From JBEISR01 sp044371425 (GTDB taxonomy: Bacteria > Planctomycetota > Planctomycetia > Pirellulales > Pirellulaceae), in assembly GCA_044371425.1 (NCBI GenBank), contig JBILTR010000002.1, forward strand, positions 1 to 64,000: a stretch of DNA of 64,000 nucleotides. The letters run 5' to 3'. Under the pieces are notes generated by a model. The model worked only from the letters and a program-made list of their open reading frames with translations. It did not search any database and was not told the DNA's origin. A program made the translations under genes and the position numbers. Below, piece after piece: positions 15,064 through 23,625 of this stretch (positions are counted from its first letter, which is position 1; each line of letters begins with the position of its first letter).

Positions 15064-16923
15064 ATGGTGTTGCGCAGTGAGGCATGGCTTTTGGGGATGT
15101 TGCTGGCCGCATTTTTGGCGAACGCCTCTTGGGGACAGCGAGACCTTCCCCTGACTGAATCGCCGAATCCGGGTGCGGACGACGGAGTCAAGGTGACGCC
15201 AGTGGAGCCAGCATCATCACCTGTCGATCTGGTGCAGCCGGATCTCCTACGGCGGGACGTGGTGCCACCGCTGTCGATGAAAGGAGCCCCGATCTCGATC
15301 TGGATCGAACAATTCGCAGCCGATGCCAGGACACTGCAGGATCGATTTCGAACCCCGGGGGATCCCGCGCGACAGGAGGTGCAGCGCCTGCTGCAGGAGC
15401 AATGGCTGAGTCGATTGGAGGAGGTCGACTTTGCCACATTGACGCGGGACCAACAGGTCGATTATCTGCTGCTAAAGAACGAACTCGTCCATCGACAGAA
15501 GATGGATGCGATCGAGTGGCAGAAGCAACAGCGAGCAGCGGCACTGGTGCCTTATCTGACCGATTTGGCTGACATTTGTTTGACTCGCGATCGCGTCGGC
15601 GGCATCGATGCGGAAGCGACCGCGCAGCAGTTGGAGCGGATCCAGAAAGGAGCGATGGCAGCAATCGATTCGCTGGATGACATGAAAAAGGAACAGTCGA
15701 TAGCTCCAGTTGATGCCATCTACGCCGCTCAATACCTCCGGCGATGGGCTCGTACCCTCCAGGAATGCCATCAATTCTACGAGGGATACGATCCCGAGTA
15801 CTCCTGGTGGTGCAAAAAGCCCTACGAAGCCGCAAGCGAGCAATTGGAGTCGCATGCCAAGGCGATCGCGTCCAAGTTGGCGGGAATCGATGAAAGGGAT
15901 CGCGACAAGATCGTCGGCCAACCGATCGGTGAAGAAGCGCTGGAAGAGGAATTGCGGTATGCGATGATCCCCTACCGTCCAGAGGAACTGGTGGCGATCG
16001 CCGAGCGGGAGTTTGCATGGTGTGAAGAGGAATCGCGGAAGGCATCCGAGCAATTGGGATTGGGAGGGGATTGGAAAAAAGCACTCGAACATGTCAAGTC
16101 ACTGCACGTCTCTCCAGGAGAGCAGCCAAAACTGATACGAGAGTTAGCATGGGAGGCGATCGACTTTCTGAACGTTCGCGATCTGATCACCATCCCCCCC
16201 CTGGCAGCTCACGGATGGCGGGTCGACATGATGAGCCCCGAGGCGCAGCGTTCGAACCCCTATTTCCTGGGTGGCGAGAAGATCATCGTGTCGTTCCCGA
16301 CTCAATCGATGACACATGCCGAGAAGTTGATGAGCCTTCGCAGCAACAACATTCACTTTGCAAGAGCGACCGTGCAGCATGAGCTGATTCCTGGGCATCA
16401 TCTTCAGCACTACATGACGGCTAGGTACCGTCCTTACCGGCAGCTGTTTGATACACCTTTTTGGGTCGAAGGCTGGGCGTTGTACTGGGAGATGCTCCTT
16501 TGGGACCTCGGGTTTCCCGCAACTCCTGAGGACCGGATCGGGATGCTATTCTGGCGCCGCCACCGATGCGCTCGCATCATCTTCTCGCTGAATTATCAGC
16601 TTGGCCGATGGACTCCCGAGCAATGCATTTCCTACCTGGAAGAGAAGGTGGGACACGAACCGAGTGCGGCGGCTGCCGAGGTGCGGCGATCGGTGATGGG
16701 CAACTATGGCCCGCTTTATCAGGCGGCCTACATGCTAGGAGGATTGCAAATCCGATCGCTCTACCGGGAATTGGTCGAATCGAAAAAGATGAGCCCCAAG
16801 CAGTTCCACGATGCGGTCATCCAGCAAAACTCGATCCCGATCGAACTGGTGCGTGCCGCATTGACGGAGGAGGCTCTTTCGAAAGAGCCGATCAGCCGGT
16901 GGCGATTTGCAGAGCAGCCTTAG
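15064..16923 (+). CDS. DUF885-family secreted metallopeptidase-like protein
   Basis: This 619-residue protein starts at ATG 15064, with GAGGT upstream. It has a signal peptide (residues 1-24, LLGMLLAAFLANASWGQ) and so acts outside the cytoplasm. The body is helical. The DUF885 core contains QHELIPGHHLQHYM, with H439-E440 and H445 as the probable zinc site. It is followed by PFWVEGWALYWEMLLWDLGF, where a downstream Glu usually completes the site, and RVDMMSPEAQRSNPYF. The length is normal for the family. It lies alone between the LarA-like gene and the sugar cassette. The substrate is not predictable. Confidence 0.85.
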   Translation: MVLRSEAWLLGMLLAAFLANASWGQRDLPLTESPNPGADDGVKVTPVEPASSPVDLVQPDLLRRDVVPPLSMKGAPISIWIEQFAADARTLQDRFRTPGDPARQEVQRLLQEQWLSRLEEVDFATLTRDQQVDYLLLKNELVHRQKMDAIEWQKQQRAAALVPYLTDLADICLTRDRVGGIDAEATAQQLERIQKGAMAAIDSLDDMKKEQSIAPVDAIYAAQYLRRWARTLQECHQFYEGYDPEYSWWCKKPYEAASEQLESHAKAIASKLAGIDERDRDKIVGQPIGEEALEEELRYAMIPYRPEELVAIAEREFAWCEEESRKASEQLGLGGDWKKALEHVKSLHVSPGEQPKLIRELAWEAIDFLNVRDLITIPPLAAHGWRVDMMSPEAQRSNPYFLGGEKIIVSFPTQSMTHAEKLMSLRSNNIHFARATVQHELIPGHHLQHYMTARYRPYRQLFDTPFWVEGWALYWEMLLWDLGFPATPEDRIGMLFWRRHRCARIIFSLNYQLGRWTPEQCISYLEEKVGHEPSAAAAEVRRSVMGNYGPLYQAAYMLGGLQIRSLYRELVESKKMSPKQFHDAVIQQNSIPIELVRAALTEEALSKEPISRWRFAEQP

Positions 16924-17150
16924 GGCGAAAGAGGATGGGGAGCTGAAGGAGGCATCGGCTGTGGCGGGCGTTTCGTCGAGCATTGGATTCGCCTAAAATA
17001 GCCGCGTCGATCCGAGTGGATCGCTGCGTTGGATCGATCGATCCAGGGATCCGAATTCGCAGCGATGGAGCGGTCGGAAGTGGGCTTGTAGTCGGTTGCT
17101 TAGCGGGCCTTGTTGCCAGACAGATACTCAGCACGGAAAGTGGTTCTTCA

Positions 17151-17867
17151 ATGAAACCGATAGTGCAAATCTCCTTGGACCTGACGAATCTGGATGAGGC
17201 GCTGGAGACCGCGCAACTGGCGATCGATGCAGGAGTCGATTGGCTAGAGGCGGGGACGCCCTTGATTCTGGCGGAAGGATTGAGGGCAGTTCGGGGGCTT
17301 CGCGAGCGGTTTCCCAAGGTGCCGATTGTCGCTGACCTCAAGACGATGGATGGTGGCTACCTGGAAGCGGAGATGATGGCCAAGGCAGGCGCAACGCATG
17401 TCGTGGTGATGGCCAGGGCGCATGAGGAGACACTGCGTTGCGTCGTCAAGGCGGGGCACGATTACGGTGTTGGGGTGATGGGAGATAACCTGGGTTGTCC
17501 CGACATGGTTGCAGGAGCCAGAATGTTGGAAGATATCGGTTGCGATTACGTGATCCACCATATCGGTTACGACGAACGGCGAGGAATCGCCGCATCGGGC
17601 AGGAAGGCTCCAACACCGATGGACCAGTTGCGCGACGTGGTGCAAGCGGTGTCGATACCGGTGCAAGCGGTGGGAGGGCTGACGATCGAGCAAGCGATGG
17701 AGACGCCGCAGCATGGGGCGCCGCTGGTGGTGATCGGTGCGCCGCTGGCGATCGATGGCGATCGCTTTTCACAGGCTGCAGGCAATCTGCCCGAAGTGCT
17801 TCGGCGAATTTGCCAACGCGTGCACGCTCACGGAGACGTGCCCGTGCGCAGGTCGCCTCGCATTTGA
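17151..17867 (+). CDS. HUMPS-family aldolase/decarboxylase (hexulose-phosphate synthase / keto-gulonate-phosphate decarboxylase-like)
   Basis: This 238-residue TIM barrel of the orotidine-monophosphate-decarboxylase suprafamily starts at ATG 17151. It shows the DxKxxD metal/enediolate motif (ADLKTMDGG: D62, K64, D67), HHIGYDERRG (H136/H137) and a phosphate-binding AVGGLT loop. The family includes 3-hexulose-6-phosphate synthase and 3-keto-L-gulonate-6-phosphate decarboxylase, which share these residues. Sequence alone does not separate the two reactions. The usual size is about 210, so the tail after about residue 225 is extra. It is the first gene of a cassette with a zinc dehydrogenase and a TIM-barrel isomerase, which suggests breakdown or interconversion of a sugar (acid). 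Confidence 0.82.
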   Translation: MKPIVQISLDLTNLDEALETAQLAIDAGVDWLEAGTPLILAEGLRAVRGLRERFPKVPIVADLKTMDGGYLEAEMMAKAGATHVVVMARAHEETLRCVVKAGHDYGVGVMGDNLGCPDMVAGARMLEDIGCDYVIHHIGYDERRGIAASGRKAPTPMDQLRDVVQAVSIPVQAVGGLTIEQAMETPQHGAPLVVIGAPLAIDGDRFSQAAGNLPEVLRRICQRVHAHGDVPVRRSPRI

Positions 17868-17989
17868 AGGCCGCCTGGCATTTGAAGTTTGTGCAGCGAT
17901 CCAAATCGGATTGGAAAAACGGAATCGTTGGGCCGATCCGAGACAACCATTGAGTCACTCAACAAGGACTTTACGAGGACACCTACGCG

Positions 17990-19030
17990 ATGAACCAGCC
18001 AGCAATCGTGAATTATTCTTCTGAGCCCCATAGCGTGCGGCTGGAAGAGATTCCGGTCCCCGACTTTGGGGATCAAGATGTCCTGATGGAGGTGGCTGCG
18101 GTTGGCGTCTGTGGCAGCGATTTGCATCAGTGGACTGGCGAGCATTCGTGGCCGGTCAACTATCCGGTCGTTTTAGGGCATGAGTTTGCCGGCGTCATTC
18201 ACTCGGTGGGGCGCCAAGTCAGTGGATGGAAAGAAGGGGATCGAGTCTGCAGTGAGACGGCGGCAGTGATCGACCCCAGCAGTCCAATGACTCGGACCGG
18301 TCGATACAATCTCGACCCGAACCGGAAAGGATTCGGCTACGGAGTCAACGGGGCGATGACTCGTTACGTGCGCGTGCCATCCAGATGTTTGCACCGCGTC
18401 CCCGACAGTTTGCCTCTGTCGAGAGCCGCCCTCACCGAACCATGCTGCGTGGCTTACTCTGCCGTCGCAGCCCAGGTCAACATTCTGCCAGGAGATCGCG
18501 TGCTGGTTCTGGGGCCAGGACCGATTGGGTTGCTGTGTGGAGCCATCGCACGGCTTCGCGGGGCTCAAGTGGCTGTGGCTGGATTGCCGCGAGATGCCAA
18601 ACGGCTGGAGATCGCCAAGTCGCTGGGCTGCGAGGCATTGACGGAGAATCTGGATCAATGGGCACGGGCCCGCGATGGCCTCGGGTGCGATGGGGTCGTC
18701 GATGCTGCAGGGATCTCCGCCACGCTCAAAAGCGCCATTGAATTGGTGCGGCCGGGCGGGTGGATCAGCAAGGTGGGATGGGGCCGCGCTCCGCTCAATT
18801 TCTCGCTCGATCCACTCGTTCAAAAAAACATCACGCTTCAAGGTTCGTTCAGCCATAACTGGCCCATGTGGGAGCGGGTGCTTGCGCTGCTGGATGCAGG
18901 GCAGCTAGAGGCAGAGCGGATTGTGGGGGGGCGATGGGATCTGGAGCATTGGCATGAGGCCTTTGAGACGATGCATCATGGTGAGGTGGCCAAGTCGCTT
19001 TTGGTTGTCAATCCGTCAACGGCCCATTGA
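17990..19030 (+). CDS. Zinc-type alcohol/polyol dehydrogenase (MDR family)
   Basis: This 346-residue oxidoreductase starts at ATG 17990, with GAGGA upstream. The catalytic zinc site is intact: GVCGSDLH (C41) and GHEFAG (H64, E65). A Rossmann fold follows (DRVLVLGPGPIGLLCGAIAR), so NAD(P) is the likely cofactor. The structural-zinc lobe that normally carries four Cys (between VCSET and NRKGFG, about residues 90-112) has none. The family pattern is replaced by DPSSPMTRTGRYNLDP. Closest relatives by look are sorbitol/threonine dehydrogenase-like enzymes of sugar pathways. It lies 122 bp downstream of the HUMPS gene and 78 bp before the isomerase gene, probably in one operon. Confidence 0.88.
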   Translation: MNQPAIVNYSSEPHSVRLEEIPVPDFGDQDVLMEVAAVGVCGSDLHQWTGEHSWPVNYPVVLGHEFAGVIHSVGRQVSGWKEGDRVCSETAAVIDPSSPMTRTGRYNLDPNRKGFGYGVNGAMTRYVRVPSRCLHRVPDSLPLSRAALTEPCCVAYSAVAAQVNILPGDRVLVLGPGPIGLLCGAIARLRGAQVAVAGLPRDAKRLEIAKSLGCEALTENLDQWARARDGLGCDGVVDAAGISATLKSAIELVRPGGWISKVGWGRAPLNFSLDPLVQKNITLQGSFSHNWPMWERVLALLDAGQLEAERIVGGRWDLEHWHEAFETMHHGEVAKSLLVVNPSTAH

Positions 19031-19108
19031 ACCGGTCGGCATGGGCTGTCATCGGCGTCGGAGATCCAATCGAAGTCTTGATCGATATTGAGTGAAAGCG
19101 AGTCCTTT

Positions 19109-20017
19109 ATGACGGTGAGATTGTCTGCGTTCCCCAAATGTTATCTCGATCAGATTTCTCATGAAAAGTCGATGAGCGTTTTTGACTGGATCGAGATGGC
19201 TAGGGAGCTCGATTGCGACGGATTGGAGATGTACGAGGGGTTCATTTGGGAGACGACACCGGACTATCTGAATCGATTGCGCGATGCGATTGCTGCCACC
19301 GGTCGAGCCATGCCGATGCTCTGTTGTTCGCCCGACTTTACCAACCCCGATCGACAGAAAAGGCATGCCGCAATCGCCTACCAGATCGAAATGGTCAAGG
19401 TGGCTCACCACCTAGGTGGTGCAGGCACCGTCTGTCGGGTGCTCAGTGGACAGCGTTACCCGGAAGTCAGTCGCGAGGATGGGCTGGCGTGGGTCGCCGA
19501 GTGCATCGGTCAAGTGCTGCCGGAAGCGAAGAGGCTGGGGATCACGTTAGGTCTGGAGAATCATTACAAGGATGGACATTGGCGTTATCCCGAGTTTGCT
19601 CAGAAGATGGACGTTTTCCTGGAGCTGCTGGAGAGGATTGACGAGCGGCAATATTTTGGGGTGCAGTACGATCCGTCCAACGCCATCGTCGCAGGGGATA
19701 ATCCGATCGAGCTTTTGGAGAAAGTGGCGCCGCGAGTGGTCAGCATGCACGCCAGCGACCGATTTCTTGAGCCGGGGCATACGCTGGAGGAACTGAGGCA
19801 AAACGACGGGACCTTGGGATACAGTCCCTTCCTAAAGCATGGGGTGACCGGGAAAGGGCTCAACGACTACCATCGAATTTTTCAGATTCTGGCCAGCCAT
19901 GGGTACCGAGGGTGGATCAGTATCGAAGATGGGATGAACGGACTGGGCGAAATGCAGGAGTCGTTGCAATTCCTGCGTGGCATGGTGGCTCAATACTTTC
20001 CAGCGTCCGTCGGTTAA
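19109..20017 (+). CDS. Sugar phosphate isomerase/epimerase (xylose-isomerase-like TIM barrel)
   Basis: This 302-residue enzyme starts at ATG 19109 (MTVRLSAFPK). A TTG at 19088 in frame is less likely. It belongs to the AP_endonuc_2 / xylose-isomerase-like barrels. Candidate metal ligands are in GLENHYKDG, VQYDPSNAI, SMHASDR and SIEDGM, the usual E-D-H-E set. Members isomerise or epimerise keto-sugars, or dehydrate inositol derivatives. As third gene of the cassette it probably acts on the same sugar as the HUMPS enzyme and the dehydrogenase. There is no signal peptide, so it is cytoplasmic. Confidence 0.85.
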   Translation: MTVRLSAFPKCYLDQISHEKSMSVFDWIEMARELDCDGLEMYEGFIWETTPDYLNRLRDAIAATGRAMPMLCCSPDFTNPDRQKRHAAIAYQIEMVKVAHHLGGAGTVCRVLSGQRYPEVSREDGLAWVAECIGQVLPEAKRLGITLGLENHYKDGHWRYPEFAQKMDVFLELLERIDERQYFGVQYDPSNAIVAGDNPIELLEKVAPRVVSMHASDRFLEPGHTLEELRQNDGTLGYSPFLKHGVTGKGLNDYHRIFQILASHGYRGWISIEDGMNGLGEMQESLQFLRGMVAQYFPASVG

Positions 20018-20062
20018 TGGATGCCGTGAGCGATCGCAGAGGACCAGGGATGCTCTTCCGAA

Positions 20063-20091
20063 TTGACAATTTCGGTTGGAGGGGCTAGAGT
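20063..20091 (+). promoter_or_regulatory. Sigma-70-like promoter
   Basis: A perfect TTGACA at 20063-20068 and TAGAGT at 20086-20091 are 17 bp apart, about 70 bp upstream of the small membrane protein gene. It probably drives the 20.2-22.4 kb group. Confidence 0.55.
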
Positions 20092-20163
20092 TCCCCGGGG
20101 GTGCTGGCTGGAGGTATCGGTGGCTGGCGGTCGAAGGGTTGGTTTCTTGTCGAGGAGTCAAGC

Positions 20164-20391
20164 ATGCGGAATTCCTGGATGATCGCTCGCGGGCGTGGTG
20201 GCGGTTTTATTGGGGAGATGATCTCCTGGTTTATCCGCATTGTCATTTATGACATCTGCATCACGGGAATCCAGGATGTCTTGGGCGTCTCCCGCATGGT
20301 CGCCCTCTTCATCTTCCTCGGAATTCTGGCTGCCATTGCCTTCGGTGGTTATTTGATCCGCCAGCGCATGGCGACCCGGATCGAGGATTGA
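20164..20391 (+). CDS. Small membrane protein, 75 aa
   Basis: The start is ATG 20164 (MRNSWMIARGRGGG). Two hydrophobic stretches are visible, about residues 15-38 (FIGEMISWFIRIVIYDICITGI) and 45-66 (MVALFIFLGILAAIAFGGYLI). The protein ends in a charged RQRMATRIED tail. It lies 10 bp upstream of the AIM24-like gene and 70 bp downstream of a good promoter, so it is very probably real and co-transcribed. I do not know the family. A helper for the neighbouring membrane peptidase or AIM24 protein is possible but unproven. Confidence 0.65.
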   Translation: MRNSWMIARGRGGGFIGEMISWFIRIVIYDICITGIQDVLGVSRMVALFIFLGILAAIAFGGYLIRQRMATRIED

Positions 20392-20401
20392 TCGAACTTC
20401 G

Positions 20402-21091
20402 ATGGAGCACCGGGTTCTTTATGGACCGACTTTTGCGATCCTGCAGATCGATCTGCAGGAGTCGGAGACTGTCGTAGCGCAGCCCAACAGCATGCTTGCG
20501 ATGACGCCGGGAATCGATCTGCGGGCGATGATGGGGCGGGGAGGCAGCAAGTCGGGATGGTTCACGGGAGTCCAAGGGGTCCTGGGCGGTGAGAATCTAT
20601 TCACTGCCGAGTTTCGAGCCAAGCGGGATGGTCAGCAGCTATCGATCGCTCCCGAGGCACACGGGGACATCCTTGAACTGCCCCTGCGCGACTCTGGAGG
20701 CTACTTTTTGACTCGCGGTAGCTATTTGGCAAATGTTGGACCGTGCGATCTGGAGATCAAGTACGGTGGCGTCAAGGGACTGATGGCCAAGACCGGCATC
20801 TTTCTGCTGAAGGTTTCCGGCGAGGGAATTGTCTTCTGCCAGACTTTCGGCGCGATCGTCGAGAGGACGCTGAGCGCCGAGGAATCTTTTGTCGTCGACA
20901 ACAGGTACATGGTTGCCTTCTCCCAGTCGGTGCGGTTCGAACTGGTGAAGGCGACTAGGACCTTGAAAGATTCGATCATGTCGGGCGAGGGGCTTGTGAA
21001 TCGGTATACCGGGCCAGGCAAAATTTTCTACCAGACGCGAGCCAAGCCGTCGGTGGGATTCTTCGGTCGATTACTCGACCTTACAACCTGA
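20402..21091 (+). CDS. AIM24 / TIGR00266-family protein
   Basis: This 229-residue protein matches the TIGR00266/AIM24 family throughout. The start MEHRVLYGPTFAILQIDLQ, with VAQPNSMLAMTPGID, corresponds to the family's 'e.v.aepGamvaM'. Later come LGGENLFTAEF, a Gly-rich loop, GIVFCQTFGAIVE, VVDNRYMVAF and the end FYQTRAKPSVGFFGRLL. These proteins have a tryptophan-RNA-binding-attenuator-like beta fold. The yeast namesake is mitochondrial, and the bacterial role is unclear. There is no signal peptide. The ribosome site is weak (GAGGA, 12 nt). It lies between the small membrane protein and the M48 peptidase. Confidence 0.85.
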   Translation: MEHRVLYGPTFAILQIDLQESETVVAQPNSMLAMTPGIDLRAMMGRGGSKSGWFTGVQGVLGGENLFTAEFRAKRDGQQLSIAPEAHGDILELPLRDSGGYFLTRGSYLANVGPCDLEIKYGGVKGLMAKTGIFLLKVSGEGIVFCQTFGAIVERTLSAEESFVVDNRYMVAFSQSVRFELVKATRTLKDSIMSGEGLVNRYTGPGKIFYQTRAKPSVGFFGRLLDLTT

Positions 21092-21110
21092 TCGCCATAG
21101 GAGTCGGGGC

Positions 21111-22418
21111 ATGCAGTCGCGGCAGGTGCCGAAGCGCGAGCAGCTGCTGGAGCTTCTCAGAAGTGCCAATCAGAGGGCGGTTGGGATCCTAGCGGTTCAG
21201 GCGGCTCTGGTGGTCTTGCTGGCCTTCCTATTGGATTGGCGTTGGGTGGCCCAGCATCCCTGGATCGCCCTGGTTTCCGTAGGGATCTTTCTGGGGCCGC
21301 AAGTGATGGGGCTCCTGACATTCTTGGCGACCGCCAAGAAAGAAATCGGCGATTTGAAGGAGACGACTCGTTTTGGCGAGTTCGACAAGTACCGTTTGCA
21401 GTCCTTGCTCCGAGAAACGCTGGTCAAGTTGCGCCTGAGCGATCAGAGAGTGCCGGTGTACATCGTTGGCGACAAATCGCTCAATGCCGCCGCATTCCAT
21501 ATTGGTTTTGGCCCGTTCCTTCGATCACTCAACGGAATCTTCCTGAATCGACAGGTGCTGCACAAACTGTCGGCAGCAGAAGTTCAGGACATCATGGGGC
21601 ACGAACTGGGGCATTACGCGAAGCACTACCTGATCCTGTCGCGTTGGAATGGGTTGACCTATCTTCTGGGAGCCATGGTAGGGCTTTGGACCGCGCAATG
21701 CCTCGGCCTAGATACTGCATTTTCCATCTTTGTCATTTCACTTCTCGCTGGCGGGTTTTGGTGGCTGCAGTCGATTCCCTATGCTCGATACAGTTGGCCA
21801 ATTGAATACCTATGTGACGATTTCGGGGCTCAGGTGAACGGAGTGGTTACGTCGGTCACCGGGCTACTCAAACTGGGGGCTGATGAGGAGTGGATGATGG
21901 CCGTGATGCTCAAAGCAGCAGACCATCGACATGCAGAGGTGCTTTCGGCAAGGGAGTTGGTGGAATCGATTGAGAAGGCGATCCCTTACGGTCACGCGAA
22001 GACAGAAGAGATGGAGGAGATGTTAGAGAGGCAATTGCGGGAGAGTCGCGAGAAGCAGGGGGAGGTATCGGTAGGGGGTTTTCTCCGATACATGTGGCAG
22101 TCGGATCTGGATCGCGAAGCGACGGAAGAGTATCGATCCAGCATGGAGAAATTCAGTAAGCTACAGGACCATCCGCGGCTGGATTGGGAGAGGCAGATTG
22201 AAGTTGGCGGCACGATTGAATGCACCGAGGAACAGATTAGGAAATTGGTCGAGTTGATGGAGCTGAATCCGAACCAACCGCTGTTTCGAGGTTCCAATTC
22301 GATTGAACCAGCGATGACCCATCCGCCGCTGGAGATGCGGATCCTCTATCTGTGGTACAACCGCGAAGAGATCGAACGAGCTGCAATGGAGGGGGATGCA
22401 GATCGCTTTCGCATTTGA
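21111..22418 (+). CDS. M48-family membrane zinc metallopeptidase
   Basis: This 435-residue protein starts at ATG 21111 with AGGAG at 8-nt spacing, 19 bp after the AIM24-like gene. Two N-terminal membrane helices (about 23-42 and 49-73) precede the M48 domain. The zinc motif is MGHELGHYAKHY (H164, E165, H168), and the third ligand region is EYLCDDFGAQ. A second helix pair (about 185-225) interrupts the domain, as in HtpX/Ste24-type enzymes. A conserved AMTHPPLEMRILYL block comes late. Such enzymes degrade or process membrane proteins. The charged coiled segment after the core (about 290-350) is longer than in HtpX. Confidence 0.88.
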   Translation: MQSRQVPKREQLLELLRSANQRAVGILAVQAALVVLLAFLLDWRWVAQHPWIALVSVGIFLGPQVMGLLTFLATAKKEIGDLKETTRFGEFDKYRLQSLLRETLVKLRLSDQRVPVYIVGDKSLNAAAFHIGFGPFLRSLNGIFLNRQVLHKLSAAEVQDIMGHELGHYAKHYLILSRWNGLTYLLGAMVGLWTAQCLGLDTAFSIFVISLLAGGFWWLQSIPYARYSWPIEYLCDDFGAQVNGVVTSVTGLLKLGADEEWMMAVMLKAADHRHAEVLSARELVESIEKAIPYGHAKTEEMEEMLERQLRESREKQGEVSVGGFLRYMWQSDLDREATEEYRSSMEKFSKLQDHPRLDWERQIEVGGTIECTEEQIRKLVELMELNPNQPLFRGSNSIEPAMTHPPLEMRILYLWYNREEIERAAMEGDADRFRI

Positions 22419-23020
22419 GAGACTCGGGGCGATTCTGGGATTCAAGAGCTAGCCCGCGCGGCGGTCGAATCCTGCCTGCCGTTTGGCTCGAACGTTTTTC
22501 GCGATGGAGCTTGGGATCTCTCAAACCGTCCTTCAAGAGTGAACAGTGCTCTGGGAAAAAGGCAGTCATTCCCTTGCCAGGCTCTTTCAAAAGTCCGCTT
22601 GATGGCCAAGGAGCGATCCCCTTGGACTCCCAGCGAATGCCTGGCGGGCCTAGTTCTGCCGGAAAGACAACCCCGTTCCGCTCCCTACCGTCGGAGCAAT
22701 CGGAAAAAATGACAGGGTCTGTTTGTAAAATCTGCCGATTTAGAAGCTCGCAAGCCCCCCAAGTCAAAAGCTAGCGAATACTTCGAGAGATTCGATTAGG
22801 AAAAGCGGGATAGCGTTGGCGTCTCAAGCAGCCCTTCGTGGTGTTGCAGAATGAGACGCGTGGTGGGACGGGGAGCCTTTGAGTGAATCTGGCTTGATTC
22901 GCCAGCCGCGGCTTGGGTAAGATTCGCGGTGTTGGCGGATCGCCAGATTCGTAGGGACTCAAAGGCAATCCCTTGTCTCTGCCGGCGATTGACCCGCGTT
23001 CCGAAAGCGAATCCAGTTTT
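22419..23020. other. Intergenic region with a long imperfect hairpin
   Basis: There is no convincing gene. A long minus-strand frame here runs into flgM and looks like a shadow. The main feature is the inverted repeat at 22876-22964. The part 22640-22760 (GACAGGGTCTGTTTG text) may be a decayed dispersed repeat. Confidence 0.5.
22876..22964. repeat. About 89-bp imperfect stem-loop upstream of the sigma-54 promoter
   Basis: CCTTTGAGT-GAATCTGGC (22876-22893) pairs with GCCAGATTC (22942-22950) and, after a 6-nt bulge, ACTCAAAGG (22956-22964). The inner parts (GATTCGCCAGCCGCG and CGCGGTGTTGGCGGATC) also pair with few mismatches, so the stem may be continuous. It ends 57 bp before the -24 box. Confidence 0.6.
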
Positions 23021-23036
23021 TGGCACGCAGGTTGCA
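23021..23036 (+). promoter_or_regulatory. Sigma-54 (RpoN) promoter of flgM
   Basis: TGGCACGCAGGTTGCA matches the TGGCACG-N4-TTGCA consensus with the exact GG-N10-GC spacing. It lies 105 bp before the flgM start codon, so the leader would be about 95 nt. Sigma-54 control is common for flagellar genes. The activator site is not identified. Confidence 0.85.
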
Positions 23037-23140
23037 TCTGTAACGATCGTCAGCAAAGGTGGACCGCTCGGCACGATGCCGCAGTTTGGTTGCCTTTGGG
23101 TACAAGGATGTATCAACAGGTTGCGAGAGGGGCACTTCGA

Positions 23141-23446
23141 ATGGAAATCAATGGAAATTTCGGGATTCACGGGGTTCATGGTGCTCGTCAGGTTGGCAAG
23201 CTCTCGGCGACCGAGAACCAGGGAGTCCGCGCGACAGACGCTTCTGTAGCTGGCGCTCCTTCGGATCAAGTCGACTTCTCTGCTGCAGCCCAGTCGATCG
23301 GTCAGGTCGCCGGCAGTGGTGCGATTGTCGATGGGGTACGCGTCGACAAGGTTGCTGCGCTCAAGGCACAGATTGCTGCAGGGACCTACGACACACCCGA
23401 GCGGATGGCAGTCGCATTGGATCGCATGTTGGACCAGTGGGGCTGA
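23141..23446 (+). CDS. flgM: FlgM-like anti-sigma-28 factor
   Basis: This 101-residue protein starts at ATG 23141, with GAGAGGGG upstream. The C-terminal part, RVDKVAALKAQIAAGTYDTPERMAVALDRMLDQW, is the FlgM domain that binds sigma-28 (FliA). The N-terminal half (EINGNFGIHGVHGARQVGK) is disordered, as is usual. FlgM holds back late flagellar transcription until it is exported through the finished hook. A sigma-54 promoter upstream and a terminator right after make it a single-gene unit. No other flagellar gene is in the window. Confidence 0.85.
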   Translation: MEINGNFGIHGVHGARQVGKLSATENQGVRATDASVAGAPSDQVDFSAAAQSIGQVAGSGAIVDGVRVDKVAALKAQIAAGTYDTPERMAVALDRMLDQWG

Positions 23447-23481
23447 TTCCCTCTGCCTGAATCGCATGGAAATCAAACGTC

Positions 23482-23514
23482 AAGCCGCAGTACAAGTTAC
23501 TGCGGCTTTTTTCA
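23482..23514 (+). terminator. Intrinsic terminator after flgM
   Basis: An 11-bp perfect stem (AAGCCGCAGTA, 23482-23492, with 23498-23508) and a 5-nt loop are followed by a T-run. It lies 36 bp after the flgM stop. Confidence 0.9.
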
Positions 23515-23625
23515 TGGGAGACAATCAGGAGGACAACACGGTTGAGAGAGCTGGACCGAACCCTGAAGACTTCGAACCAAGTTGGCTAGTCGGCCGCTCC
23601 CCCCATCTCCACCATCGACGGTAGC

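Noticed and set aside
22440..22500. tRNA-like GGTCGAATCCTGCC text
   Set aside because: It resembles a T-arm, but no acceptor stem, anticodon arm or D-arm can be formed around it.
22796..23476. 226-codon minus-strand frame across flgM
   Set aside because: It crosses the FlgM domain, its sigma-54 promoter and the start of its terminator region, all well supported on the plus strand. Its product shows no motif.
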